In this document: piece after piece, positions 10,961-22,507 of the stretch
Layout of the letters: every line of letters starts with the position of its first letter
Numbering within the stretch: position 1 is the stretch's first letter
Assembly: GCA_014529385.2 (NCBI GenBank)
Contig: CM043944.1
Coordinates: 48,524,768-48,588,767 of the forward strand
From: Adiantum capillus-veneris
Lineage: Eukaryota; Streptophyta; Polypodiopsida; Polypodiales; Pteridaceae
Length of the DNA stretch: 64,000 nt
Reading direction: 5' to 3'
Program-made: the position numbers and the translations under genes
The notes under the pieces: generated by a model
Database searches by the model: none
Told to the model about the DNA's origin: nothing
What the model saw: only the letters and a program-made list of their open reading frames with translations

Positions 10961-11993
10961 TTCTGCAAATCCGACAAAGTCAAAACTTGGTCCTGTAGTC
11001 AATTTCTCTTTCAATGTCTGAAAGGCAGTCACCTCTGTGGGTTCCCACAAGAAAGAGACTCCTTTCTGTGTCAAGACATGCAAAGGGGAAGCAACCTCTG
11101 CAAACTTTCTAATGAACCGCCGGTAGTAAGAACATAAGCCCAAGAAGCTTCTAACTTCATGGACATTCTTCAAATCGGGCCAATCACGGATAGTCTCTAT
11201 CTTGGCCGGGTCCATGTGCACTCCTGCTGCTGCTGAAACGATGTGTCCCAAAAAGTGTATCTCTTGTAGGAAAAATTCACTTTTCTTTGCATTAATCACC
11301 AACTTGTGATCTCATAATGCCTGACCTGTAGTAGATGTTCTCTATGTTCTGCCTCATCCTTGGAGAAGACAATAATATCATCAACGAAAGTGCTCACAAA
11401 AGATGTGTACTCTTTGAAAATCCTGTCCATTATTCGGTTAAAAGTCATTGGAGCATTGGTAAGGCCAAAAGGCATCACCAAAAATTCATATAAACCGAAG
11501 CTCGTCCGAAAAGATATCTTGTAGACATCTCCTGGCGCGATTTGGATCTGATGATATCCGCTTTTCAAATTGATCCTGGTGAACAAGAGGATCCCTGCAG
11601 TCTATCAAGAATATCATCGATCCTCAGAATTGGAAATCTGTTCTTGATGGTGGTTTTATTGAGAGCTCTAAAATCAGTGCACATTCTGCAAGATCCATCT
11701 TTCTTCAAGACCAACAACACTGGAGAGCAGTAAGGTGAAGTACTTGGCTGGATAAGACCCTTTTCCAAGAGGTCTTTCACTTGGTTCATACTCTCTTCAT
11801 TCTGGGCTTGGCTCACACGGTAAGGTGGCCGGTTCGGTGGTGTGCTTCCAGGTATCAGATCAATTGTATGATCCTCAGGACGAGTTGGTGGTAACTCGCC
11901 TGGCAGGCCCTCAAAAAAGCAATCGGCGTGAGTGTGGAGAAAAGCTTGGCGTTCTTTATCAAGGTCAAAACATATTCGACCTTCAATCATCAT
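10952..11993 (-). pseudogene. B2 reverse transcriptase
   Basis: Three overlapping minus-strand frames carry SPVLLVLKKDGSCRMCTDFR, the [19 protein letters not shown] block, [20 protein letters not shown] and the catalytic segment FVDDIIVFSKDEAEH, then AKKSEFFLQEIHFLGHIVS. Frameshifts separate them near 11580 and 11300. Family identity with B1 is clear at nearly every block. Confidence 0.85.
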
Positions 11994-12049
11994 TCAGTTC
12001 TCTTTAGAAAATCGAGTAAAGAAGCTGAATTTCATCAAGTATAATCTCT

Positions 12050-12416
12050 GTGCCCTTCATTTGTTAAAGTCGCTTTCTCAGCCCGATAGTCAATTACGGT
12101 ATTGTTCTTGTGGTACCAAGGGATTTCAAGGAGGACGTCACAACCTCCTAAGGGCATTACGTAGAAGTCCTCATGCCCTAAACATCCCTGACATTGCAAA
12201 CAAAGTTTGCCAATGATCGGTGTAATGGCAACATCCCGTCCGGGTGCCGCTAGAACTGCCTCCGCCTGTGGCCTCAGCCTCTGTCGGGCGTAATTCCAAA
12301 TCGAGCTACCAATTCAAGTGAAAAGAAGTTGGCGTTGGCTCCTCCATCAATGAAAACGAGGGCTTCCTGTTCTTTCACTTTGCCCTGGTGCGGCAAAGTT
12401 TGTACTTTCGTCCATC
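12050..12416 (-). pseudogene. B2 protease remnant
   Basis: Read on the minus strand, about 12370-12300 gives ALVFIDGGANANFFSLEL, an aspartic protease active site of form D-G-G-A. The remainder up to the RT frame is interrupted. The corresponding stretch of B1 has lost the aspartate. Confidence 0.65.
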
Positions 12417-12960
12417 TTATTCGGTTTGGGCCCCACACAGTGTGGTACCGGTTCTGTTTTCATCTGCCTTTTCTTCCACATTCCTCTGCTGCTCTAGAAC
12501 TCTCTGGCCTGTCTTCAGTCTTCTCTGGCCTGTCTTCAGTCTGTTCTTGCTGTGCCTCTTTGGGGCACTTTGCGGAGATGTGTCCAAATTCCTGCAACCA
12601 AAACACTTCCCCTCTTTGAGAGAGTTAGCCCTTTCTCTAAGAGTATCGGGGAGGTGTATCATTCTTTTCTTTGTTCTGGGAACTCTTTCTCGAGCATCTC
12701 GGAAAGGATTCAAATTGAGTGTCCACCTTCTTTAAATTCTTTTACTTTCTTGCTTTTATCTTCGAGGAGGTCATATTGGTTGGCTTTATAAAAATGTTTC
12801 ATCTTTGCATAAAACATGTGATCGTCGGAGTTAAAAGTCTCTGAGGACGAGTCCTCGATAGAACTGTCAGAAACTGGGAGAAATTTAGGTTTCTTTGCCT
12901 TTTTTTTGCCCTTTCCGAAGCTTTGCTTTTTTTCTTCGCTTGTCCATGTCTTTCAGCGAG
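12417..12960 (-). pseudogene. B2 gag remnant with capsid deletion
   Basis: The minus-strand frame 12713-12417 contains RANSLKEGKCFGC and a degenerate knuckle. The plus-strand stretch 12720-12945 matches 27283-27500 of B1 gag (acidic Ser/Asp linker side). About 600 bp of capsid present in B1 are missing at about 12716, so the knuckle region abuts the pre-capsid region. Confidence 0.65.
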
Positions 12961-13050
12961 TACAGGTTCTGCTTTTCTGCACTCGTTTGTCTTTTCGGCT
13001 TTACTTCCTACCTGAGAGGAGAAGCAATGGCCACACGCTGTCTCAAGTAA

Positions 13051-14177
13051 ATCTTTCGCGTCATTAGCTTTGGAATGACAAGGGGAACATTTTATTGCTC
13101 TGCTGCCAAGTCAACTGACGCACCAATTGAGATATTTTTAGCCAAGTCGGCCAAAGTCGGAAACTGGGCGAGGTGTCACTCTGTGAGCGATTTGCCATGT
13201 TTGGGAGAGATGGGGCGAGCCTAAAAGGGAAAGGGGGCGCAATTTTCAGAAGTTAAGTGGATTGCAGCAGGTACAAGAGCTATGGAATGCTTGCTTACCC
13301 TCTTATGTACAGTGCGGTGCCAGGAGTGATGCCCTGCACGTTACGCACTGCTTCTCTCTCCCCTACGAGCAGTTATGTTATGCTCCTCAAGTGGGCTTCT
13401 CATTTGACCAATGTACATCTATGGGGATTTATGCTTCTGTGCCAAGGCAAGAGCCTCTCTGAACAGGAACGGGTGTAGCTAACTGCTACACCAAAGCAGG
13501 CACTGGTGAGGGTGATAACCTCACCAAACAGGTGTGTGTTCAGCGCTGTGTACACGCTGAATTTGGACTGTTTTGCAGCTGTCTTGATGCCGGGAGCATT
13601 GGGAACAATGCCCCACTGTCAAATGACTGTTCGGGGGCTGTTTTGGGGCTGAAAACAGAGAGAAAACCAATAATTACAGTGTGCTGTAATTACTGTTTTT
13701 GCGCAGGAAACAGGGGGGTCTATGCTATTGGAAAGGAGTCAGAGCTTGGGAAACTGTCCAGGGAAAGTTTTGGGGTTGTTATGTTGCCGAAATTTTACCT
13801 GCACAGGTGATATCTAGTTGTAGCTTGGAAGACTGTCCAGGGCAAGCTTTGGGGCCGTTATGTTGCCAAAATTTTGCCTGAACAGGTGCCATCTTGCTGG
13901 ATACACGTAAAGGTCTCAAGGACTCTGGTTTTTATAGTCTATTCCTCATTCCTGAAAGATAATAAAGAAATACCGAAAGGGGCGGGCACCAACCTTTGGG
14001 GCCTACATGTGTCACTGTCTGCTTGGGAGCATTCTAGCTTCCTGGCCATGCTTTTGTCTTGAAGTGTAATTCCAGTCTCAGTTACAAGTTCCTTTCAATT
14101 CATTGCTTTGTGTCGTAAAGTCAAGTGTTAAAGAATCGGGTGAAAGCTAACGTCCACCGCCCTACGGGTCGGTTTCA
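13051..14177 (+). repeat. A1 3' LTR, 5'-truncated
   Basis: It is the reverse complement of A2's LTR (8475 back to 7467), beginning at TCATTAGCTTTGG and ending CGGTTTCA at 14177, the CA end matching the TGAAACCG start at 4337. It contains AATAAAGAAATACCGAAAGG at 13961-13980. The first about 330 bp (U3 start) are missing. An additional near-duplicate of the GGAAACTGTCCAGGG block occurs at 13746 and 13829. Confidence 0.8.
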
Positions 14178-14192
14178 CATAAACTGCAACTT

Positions 14193-14625
<433 letters not shown>

Positions 14626-14776
14626 GTACTTGATATTGATGGGTATTGCGGGTATTGGGATACTGAAGGTACTGATGGGTACTGAGGTATTGATGGGTTC
14701 TGTGTCGACGACGACGAGGTACTGATGGGGTCTATATCGACGACGACGACGAGGTACTGAGGGGTTCCATGTCGAC
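14626..14776 (+). repeat. U3 tandem-repeat unit of the C 5' LTR
   Basis: It contains TACTTGATATTGATGGGTAT, GGTACTGAGG- and GGGTTCTGTGTCGACGACGA-type segments that recur at 21500-21638 and 21690-21809 in the 3' LTR. The GTCGACGACGACGA triplet tract varies in length between copies. It ends in ATGTCGAC directly before the next TGTCACAAAATTATGACG. Confidence 0.8.
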
Positions 14777-15363
14777 TGTCACAAAATTATGACGTGGCTT
14801 GACCTAATGACAAGACCGGATGCTATAAGTTGTTCCAACTTATGGGCACCTGCCGACAGGGCCCCAAGGGACCTTAGGAAATCAAAAGAAGATTGGTGGG
14901 CAGACTGTATGGACCCACCGCAAATCGCGCTGATTGGTTGTATGGACGGCCGAAAATCGCGCTGACAGTGCTTATGTGACAACGTACGGAATTCTGTAAT
15001 TTGCGCTGGCTGAAAACGTTGCCAATCTCTAGGGCCAATTGCTTTTGAGTTTGAAGATTTTCATGTAACTGCTTTTCCATCGCCAAGGGCCTTTAAATAA
15101 GGCCCTAGGGCTACTCTTTGGCTCAGTTGTGCTGTCGAGCTTATGTGTAGAGAGGACCCGTGGGCATTGTAACTTTGCTCAAGCATTAATATAAAAATAA
15201 AAACCGAAAGGGGCGCTTGTCTTTGAGACCAATCTCTTTGGGCATGGAACTATGCCGGGCCGTGTCGACTCAATTGAACTGTGAATAAAGTGTGAAGTAT
15301 TGTTAAGTGATTCTCTCGTGTGTCATGTCAGATTCCCGACTTGGGGTGTCCAAGTTTGTTATA
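14777..15363 (+). repeat. C 5' LTR, main body
   Basis: It starts TGTCACAAAATTATGACGTG and ends GTTTGTTATA, where the 3' LTR reads GTCTGTTACA. It matches 21810-22391. A TATA-like CTTTAAATAA lies at 15091-15100, and the shared ACCGAAAGGGGCGC motif at about 15203-15216. Confidence 0.88.
15091..15100 (+). promoter_or_regulatory. TATA-like box of the C 5' LTR
   Basis: CTTTAAATAA sits inside the palindromic context GGGCCTTTAAATAAGGCCC. The same box is present at 22122-22132 (3' LTR) and 16321-16331 (family D). It lies 90-105 bp upstream of the conserved motif in all three, consistent with a U3 promoter. Confidence 0.55.
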
Positions 15364-15364
15364 G

Positions 15365-15376
15365 TGGTATTAGAGC
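15365..15376 (+). promoter_or_regulatory. Primer-binding site of C (initiator tRNA-Met)
   Basis: TGGTATTAGAGC, one base different from the standard plant site TGGTATCAGAGC, starts two bases after the LTR end. B1 has the same one-base spacer and the exact sequence. Confidence 0.88.
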
Positions 15377-15439
15377 TCAGCCGATTTCTCTTCTACCGGG
15401 AAATCCGACCGGGAAATCCGATCCCTTTTCGCGCGTCAC

Positions 15440-15959
15440 ACATGGATTCTGGTAATGATTCTCGCAAGAATCGGACGAACCCTCCTGACACTTCTGGAAT
15501 TGGTACGGAAAATACAAATGGAGCAGCAGAATACGAGCCACCCGGCCTATGAAGTATCAATTAATGGAGATGTAGCGTTAGCAGGCAGCAGGTTGATGAT
15601 TGCGCAAAGTAGATGCTCTAGTTTTCAAAGGATCCCCAGTATGCCAAATTTTTGACCTGACACCCGATCGATGAAGTGCATACCCGATGGCAGAAAGCCA
15701 TGGATTCCCCACTAAAGTCAGCCCTCTTGAAACCTCCTGTTTCAAGGATGTTTATTGAACTTGATGATGTTGTCGTAAGATGAGTCAACCAACTTTTGGG
15801 GTCCTTCGCAACCGAAGAAATGCAACAAGGGAAACTGAAAACCCTGGCTATGTGGGCTGTCAATTTTCTTTTGCGAATGCAAGAAAATTGAAGAAGCATG
15901 TGCACTTGGAAGGATTGTCCAGTTCGTCCTCATCTTCTTCTGACAGTTCGGATAGCTCT
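15440..15959 (+). pseudogene. C gag N-terminal remnant
   Basis: ATG at 15440 begins MDSGNDSRKNRTNPPDTSG, matching the position and character of the B1 gag start (MASSNDQPTPSASGD) shortly after the primer site. A stop follows at 15550. Later fragments contain KLKKHVHLEGLSSSSSSSSD, resembling the Ser/Asp-rich linker of B1 gag. The reading is cut at 15960 by a family-D LTR; the capsid and knuckle are missing. Confidence 0.65.
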
Positions 15960-16583
15960 TGTCACAAACTGCTGACGTGTCAAGTCACTGAAGAATTGAG
16001 CCAACCTTCAGATCATAGCTGAGGGGTCTAAACCCTAAGAAGAACAAGCAACAACAGAAGAAGAAGTCCTACTAACTTATGGGACCCTGTCCGATGGGGC
16101 CCAAGTGACATAAAGGAATTAAAATAAAGTTGGATCCTTACACACACACACAAAAGACAGCATAGAAGCTGATGACGTGGCAGTATTACGGATTTCCGGA
16201 CTTTACACTGACTTGCTGACGTGGCAGTTTGTACGGATTTCTGTGATTTACGCTGGCAGTTTTCAGCGCTTGCTTTTGGGACGAGTTACTTTTGAGTTTG
16301 ACTGCTTCTCAAGGCCAAGGGCCTTTAAATAAGTGCAGAGGACTCAGTCTTTGACACTCTTCTAGGAGAAGGTGCAGAGCGTGGAGTACCGGCTTGTACT
16401 GTGTTGATGCAATATAAAGAAATACCGAAAGGGGCGCCAAGGTTTGGGGCCAATACTCTCTGGGGTGAAATTCCGCCACTGTGTAGCATATCGTCTCTCT
16501 CTTTCAGTTCAATTGTTAATGAAGTGCTAAAAGTCTGTTTAGTCAGGTCTTTTCTATTGACACGTGGTGCCCGTCTTATGACA
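15960..16583 (+). repeat. Family-D 5' LTR
   Basis: It starts TGTCACAAACTGCTGACGTG and ends CCGTCTTATGACA, directly before a primer-binding site. It is homologous in reverse to 18164-18837. TATA-like CTTTAAATAA at 16322-16331 and the motif AAATACCGAAAGGGGCGCCA at about 16420-16439 are present. Confidence 0.85.
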
Positions 16584-16584
16584 A

Positions 16585-16596
16585 TGGTATCAGAGC
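16585..16596 (+). promoter_or_regulatory. Primer-binding site of D (initiator tRNA-Met)
   Basis: Exact TGGTATCAGAGC, one base after the LTR's CA end. Confidence 0.92.
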
Positions 16597-16809
16597 ATTA
16601 GGCGTGTGCTTTTCTGAAAGCATACCGGTCCTACAAAAGAGCAGACATAGCAAACCAACGCTTCCAAAGTCTATTGGAATCTTATTTGAAGTATCTTCGG
16701 GTCCCGATCCCGGACTTACTAGCCACTCCCACCCTTCATCGCGCATTGGGCGCGCTTCCGTCTTCATCGCTTTGTCTTACAGGGCATAAAGCCATAAAGA
16801 ACCCAAGAC

Positions 16810-17184
16810 ATGACGTTCATGGATTCAACAAAATATTTGTAGTTCCTTCTTGACGAGGTTCACGACATTCTTTCGCGGCATCCTCAGCAGAATCTTCCGA
16901 TGCTGCAAAGTTTTCAACAATTTTTGAATTACATGTTACCTCCTCTAATGCCTCATGTGGTACCTCCTTCTCTCGCACCAGAAAGTACGAGGGCTTCCAA
17001 CCGGCAACCTTCCCAACCGTCTGTGCCGATCGGGGGAGTCTTCAGGAATACGGTGCAGCCATCTGACCCTGATCCAATGCAACCGCCTTTGCCCCCACCT
17101 CCCCCACCACCACCGCCACCGCCACCAGGCTACAATGGTTGGAGCCCATATGGATACCCTTATTATCCGTACGTGGGATATAAG
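16810..17184 (+). pseudogene. Family-D gag N-terminal fragment, proline-rich
   Basis: After the D primer site a gag-like leader contains [20 protein letters not shown], a run of about 14 prolines and the YxY-rich [16 protein letters not shown] stretch. No capsid follows: at 17184-17190 the frame passes directly into the RT motif [10 protein letters not shown]. This is a deletion junction, not a natural gag-pol boundary. The assignment to D is from position behind the D primer site. Confidence 0.6.
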
Positions 17185-18163
17185 ATGTGCATTGACTATA
17201 GAGCTCTCAATAAAATCAGAAACAAATTCCCTATTCCGAGGATCGATGATATTCTTGACAGAGTACATGGATCCTCTCGTTTTAGCATAATTGATTTGAA
17301 GAGTGGATATCATCAGATCCGAATTGCTTCGGGGGATGTCTACAAGACAGCTTCTTGGACAACCTTTGGTTTATATGAATATTTGGTTATGCCTTTTGGA
17401 CTTACGAACGCTCTAGCAACATTCATCGAATGATGGATAGGATATTTCCGAGAGTATCGATCTTTTGTGGGCACTTTCTTTGACGACATTATAGTTTTCT
17501 CCAAGAATGAAGCAGAGCACAGACATCATCTGCTACAGGTCTTTCAAGCATTGCACAAGCATAGATCAGCTATCAATGCGAAAAAGAGAATTTTTCTTGC
17601 CCGAGATACATTTCTTGGGGCACATCATCTCAACAGAAGGAGTACAAATGGACCCAACCAAAATTGAGACTATTTGCGATTGGCAGGACTTAAAGAATGT
17701 TCATGAAGTTCGAAGCTTTTTGGGCTTGTGCTCTTATTATCGGCGGTTCATCCGAAAATTTGCAGAGATATGCTCTTCTTTGCATTTACTGACTCAGAAA
17801 GGAGCCCCTTTTACGTAGGGATTGACAGAGAGTACCACTTTTCAGACTCTCAAAGAGAAATTGACTATCGGACCAGTGTTGGCTTTACCAGACTTGCAAA
17901 AGCAGCCATTTGAAGTTTATTGTGATGCCTGTGGTCGTAGTCTAGGAGCAGTTTTGATGCAAGAGGGCCATGTCATTGCTTACGAGAGCAGGATGTTTTC
18001 ACGTCCAGAGATGGTAGCACAGATTTATGAAAAAGAGCTGTTGGCAGTTACCCATGCTCTTACATAGTGGCGATACTATTTATTCGGAGTTGATCTCACG
18101 GTCTTTATAGATCATTAGAGTTTATGCTACTTCTTGTCGCAGAAGTGCTTTTGGAAAAGCAGA
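17185..18163 (+). pseudogene. C (or D) reverse transcriptase and RNase H 5' part
   Basis: It begins inside RT at [20 protein letters not shown] and runs through [32 protein letters not shown], the catalytic FFDDIIVFSKNEAEH, HFLGHIISTEGVQMDPTKIE and RNase H (CDACGRSLGAVLMQEGHV, YEKELLAVTHAL). Frameshifts occur at 17430 and about 17590, and stops at 17816 and 18065. It is interrupted within the RNase H FLSQK block by the solo D LTR. Sequence is closest to B1. Confidence 0.8.
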
Positions 18164-18837
18164 TGTCACGAGATGGGCACCACGTGTCAACGGAAAAGAA
18201 CAGATTGAGCAAACTTTTAGCACTTCAATAACAACTAAACTGAAAGAGATAGAGAGAAGAGAGTACACGGAGTGGCGGAATTTCACCCCAGAGAGTACTG
18301 GCCCCAAACCTTGGCGCCCCTTTCGATATTTCTTTATATGGTACAATGCCGGTACTCACGCTTTGCACCTTCACCGAGAAGTGTGTCAGAGAATGAGCCA
18401 TCTGCACAAATTTGAAGGCCCTTGGCCTATGAAAAGCAGTTACATGAAAATCTTCAAACTCAAAACATTTCGTCCAAAAAGCATGAGCCCAAAAAGCTGC
18501 CAGCGCGTTTTGCTAAAATCCATACAACCTCCCACGTCATCAGCGTAAAACGCGGGCGTCTGTACAACTACCACGTCATCAACAATTTCGCAAGGAATTG
18601 AGTGTGTGAGTGATCTTGCTTTATTTTAATGCCTTTATGTCACTTGGGCCCCATCGGAGGGGGTCCCATAAGTTAGTGGGAACTCTTCTTTAAAAATAGG
18701 CCACTTGGCAAGACTTTGTAAGTTGGTAAAACTTCTTCTGCTGCCTTTGCTTCTCCACTTAGGGTTTAGGCTCCTCCGCCAAGATCTGCTGGTTGGCTTT
18801 GTTCTTCAGTGGCTTGACACGTCAGGAGTTTGTGATA
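18164..18837 (-). mobile_element. Solo LTR of family D
   Basis: The minus-strand LTR runs from 18837 (TATCACAAACTCCTGACG) to TGACA at 18164. GCAGA at 18159-18163 and again at 18838-18842 is a perfect 5-bp duplication. No internal sequence is present, so this is a solo LTR left by recombination between the two LTRs of one insertion. The conserved motif is at 18312-18335. Confidence 0.92.
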
Positions 18838-19712
18838 GCAGATGAGGTGGGCTAAGATATTGTCACAGTTCCATTTCCAGATTGTCCATTTACAGGGACA
18901 AAAGAACTTAGTGGCAGATGCGTTGTCTTGGAAGCCCTTGGTTCTGGCTATTTCCGCGATCCATCATCGAAGTTTTGAGGACTTGGTGGACAGTACGCAA
19001 CAGATCCTGACTTTGCAGACATAGCTGGATACAGAGTGGGGAGACAATTACAGGCTATTCTATACGAGACGGCTATTTGATGCGTAAAACGATGTTGTAT
19101 GTTACACAGTCATTGAGGGAAAAGGTTTTGACATAGTGCCACTGTCCACCCTTTTTAGGCATAGATACCACCTTGAAGGGTGTTGAGCGTTACTTCTATT
19201 GGCCGAGGCTCAAAAAGGATATGGACGACTTTGTTCGCAGTTGCTTAGTATGCCAAAAGGTCAAGTTTGACAGGCATAAGGCACCAGGGCTTCTACAGCC
19301 TTTACCCATTCCCTCCCGCTCTTGAGAAAGCATTGCTATGGATTTCATTTTTGACCTTTCCAAGACTCAAAGTGGGCATGATGTCATTTGGACAGTCATT
19401 GATAAATTTAGGCAAGCAAGCTCACTTTATTCCGATAAAGAAGACGGTCAAGCCTGATCATTTGGCGAGATATTTCAGAGATTTTTCGGTTACATGGCAT
19501 GTCGAAGTCGATAGCCTCGGACAGAGATCCCCGATTCACGAGTTTGTTTTGGAGTGCATTTGTTGGTATGCGGTTGCAATTCTCATCCTCATTCCACCCA
19601 CAGACAGATGGGCAATCTGAGACAGCCAATTCAATGGTTTTGGATTTATTGAAGTCTTACATTTCAGATCAGAAGACTAAATGGAAAAAGTACTTGCCTT
19701 TGGTGGAATTTG
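18838..19712 (+). pseudogene. C RNase H end and integrase 5' part
   Basis: The reading resumes after the solo LTR with MRWAKILSQFHFQIVHLQGQ and VADALSWKP, then SAIHHRSFEDLVD. It continues with CLVCQKVKFDRHKAPGLLQP (zinc domain), IAMDFIFDL, ASDRDPRFTSLFW and SFHPQTDGQSETANSMVLDL (D, D, E catalytic positions). Several stops occur between 19020 and 19430. The reading is cut at LPLVEF (19712) by the next insertion. Confidence 0.8.
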
Positions 19713-20168
<456 letters not shown>

Positions 20169-20886
20169 GAATTTGCCTACAATACGGTCCATTCTTCGAC
20201 AAGGAAGGCGCCATTTGAGGTAATCGAAGGTGGTACTAAGAAGGTTCCTCCATTTCTAAGCACCAAAGACAAGATTTTTGCAGCAAATCAATACACGAGG
20301 GATTTGGACACTGCTTTTGCCAAGGTTCGCGAGGCTCTATAGAAGTCTCAAGCACGGCATAAGAAGGTAGCTGATAAACATTGACGCGACTTGAAGTTGA
20401 AGGAAGATGATTGGGTGCTCTTACACTTTGAGAAGGCATGCCTAAGGAAACAAAAGGGAAAAGAGCGGCTTTTTCAAAGCTTAGCATGAGGTATTATGGC
20501 CCTTTCCAGATTCAAGAAAAGATAAATGATGTATCCTTCGGACTCGAGTTGCGAGACACTTGGAAGATTCACAATCCTTTCATGTGAGTCTCTTGAAACC
20601 TTTTAAGGATGAGGTGCCAGTTGATAGGGAGCCTGATGGGCAACTTGAAGTGAAAGAGAGCAAGGAGATACTTGTTCCAAAACAGATATTGGCTCACAAA
20701 GAAAGGAAAGTGAGAGGTAAAGTGATTCGGAGGTTCTTAGTGAAATTCAAGAACTATCCGGCATTGGATGCGAAGTGGATGGAGGAGGGGGACATAGCAG
20801 AGCCTCCTCAGGTATTGGAACTTTACCTTGAGGCTTTCGGTTTAGCTGCGTCTATTTCGAAAGTTCCCGTAGATCAGCAGGATTGA
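20169..20886 (+). pseudogene. C integrase C-terminus and chromodomain
   Basis: It resumes with EFAYNTVHSSTRKAPFEVIE, then the KKVADKH C-terminal module with stops near 20341 and 20383. The chromodomain follows (ILAHKERKVRGKVIRRFLVK, WMEEGDIAEPPQVLELYLEA). The frame ends at 20886. The chromodomain itself is open and complete. Confidence 0.85.
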
Positions 20887-21440
20887 ATTTGGTGTAGACG
20901 GGACTGCACGAGAGGAGAGTCACTCCACTCCTTTGTCACAGATTACCTAGATGGAATAAAGTCACCGATTTTCCTTTGGATTTCAGGGATACTGATCTGC
21001 TGAGAGTATTCTACTGTATGACTTTATGAATAAGGAAATTGGAAATGGGAATTCCCGAGATTGAGTCTGATTGATGTGTACTCTCTTATGTGATTTTGTT
21101 TGAGTGCAGGATTGAAAAGCGAAATGACTGTAACATTTCGGTCTTAAGATTCTATAGACATGATCGCAATAAGAATTAGTTAATCCGACATCAGCGAGGT
21201 CTGATGTGGATCTAGATGCGATTGTAAGTACGTTGCCAAGAATCATGGTCTTAGATCTAGATGGAATTTTTATGTGATTTGATTTGAATATGATCTGAAT
21301 GTGCACTGACTGAGTCATCTTTGTGCAAGTGCTAGATTTGCGTCGTCTAGTGCGTCAGTGTCTATTGAATTGGTTTATGACTTATGCCTGTTTTTGCAGG
21401 CGTAATCGAGGGCGATTACAATTCTTTCAAGAAGGGGGTA
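20887..21440 (+). other. C 3' non-coding region with polypurine tract
   Basis: About 550 bp between the chromodomain stop and the 3' LTR has no coding signal. AAGAAGGGGG at 21429-21438, two bases before the LTR's TG, is the polypurine tract for plus-strand priming. Confidence 0.75.
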
Positions 21441-22391
21441 TGTCACAAAATTATGACGTGGCATGACCTAATGACAAGACCAGACCTAATGACATGACCA
21501 AAGCAAGTACTTGATACTGATGGGTATTGCGGGGTATTGATAGGTTCTGTGTCGACGACGACGAGTTATTGGTGGGGTCTATGTCGACGACGACGACGAC
21601 GACGACGACAACGAGGTACTGAGGGGTTCTATGTCGACTGTCACAAAATTATGACGTGGCATGACCTAATGACAAAGCGAGTACTTGATACTGATGGGTA
21701 TTGTGGGGTATTGATGGGTTCTGTGTCGGCGACGACGAGTTATTGATGGGGTCTATGTCGACGATGACGACGACGACGACAACGAGGTATTGAGGGGTTC
21801 CATGTCGACTGTCACAAAATTATGACGTGGCATGACCTAATGACAAGACCAGATGCTATAAGTTGTTCCAACTTATGGGCATGTGCCGACAAGGCCCCAA
21901 GGACACTAGGAAATTAAAAGAAGACTAGCGGGCAGGTTGTACAGACCCACCGCAAATTGTGTTGATTGGCAGTACAAACGGCCGAAAATCACGCTGACAT
22001 TGCTGACGTGGCAGCGTACGAAATTCCGTAATTTGCGTTGGCTGAAAACGCTGCGAGCTTTTGGGGCCAATTGCGTTTGAGTTTGAAGATTTTCATGTAA
22101 CTGCTTTTCCATGGCTAAGGGCCTTTAAATAAGGCCCCAGGGCCACTCTCTGGCTCAATTTTGCTGACGAGCTTACGAGCAGAGAGGACCCCGGGCGTTG
22201 TAACTTTGCTCAAGCATTAGTATAAACATAAATACCGAAAGGGGCGCCAGTCTTTGGGGCCAATGTCTGTGGGCACGGAATTACATGGCTGTGTCGACTC
22301 AATTGAACTGTGACTAAAGTGTGAAGTATTGTTAGTGATTCTCTCGTGTGTCGTGTTAGATTCCCGACTTGGGGTATCCAAGTCTGTTACA
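21441..22391 (+). repeat. C 3' LTR with U3 tandem repeats
   Basis: TGTCACAAAATTATGACGTG occurs three times, at 21441, 21639 and 21810. The first two units (198 and 171 bp) end in a (CGA)n tract followed by ATGTCGAC; the third continues into the LTR body. A TATA-like box is at 22122-22132, the motif AAATACCGAAAGGGGCGCC at about 22230-22248, and the end GTCTGTTACA at 22391. Confidence 0.88.
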
Positions 22392-22507
22392 TCGATGACG
22401 ACGCGATGAGGTATTGATGCGTTTTGAGGATCCTTATGCTGAGCTAGGCAAGGGTTGCGCCTTATGAATTTATTTAGGCTTAGGTAGGGCAATCCATCCA
22501 CCACACT
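22392..22507. other. Spacer between C and tandem B LTRs
   Basis: 116 bp. The first part (TCGATGACGACGCGATGAGG) resembles the CGA-rich C U3 repeat and may be a degraded piece of it. Nothing else is recognised. Confidence 0.4.

Larger units (their letters stand above)
9014..13050 (-). mobile_element. Chromodomain Ty3/gypsy element B2, nested in A1, ends eroded
   Basis: A truncated family-B LTR (9014-9146) is followed on the minus strand by integrase with chromodomain, RNase H, RT, protease and gag fragments up to about 12960. No 5' LTR or primer site remains before the A1 LTR begins near 13051. The capsid part of gag is largely deleted near 12716 compared with B1. The exact right end is unclear; 12961-13050 is unassigned. 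Confidence 0.8.
1..14177 (+). mobile_element. Ty3/gypsy element A1, split by A2 and B2
   Basis: Plus-strand gag, CCHC knuckle, protease, reverse transcriptase, RNase H and integrase fragments run from the window start to 4336. The integrase reading resumes at 8817-9013, and a plus-oriented LTR homologous to the A2 LTRs ends at 14177. The two gaps are filled by minus-strand elements A2 (4337-8811) and B2 (9014-about 13050). The order gag-PR-RT-RH-IN is that of Ty3/gypsy. The 5' LTR, primer site and 5' target duplication lie outside the window. Every domain carries stops or frameshifts, so the element is dead. It must be older than the two elements inside it. Assigning the 13051-14177 LTR to A1 is inference from orientation, order and family identity. 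Confidence 0.8.
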
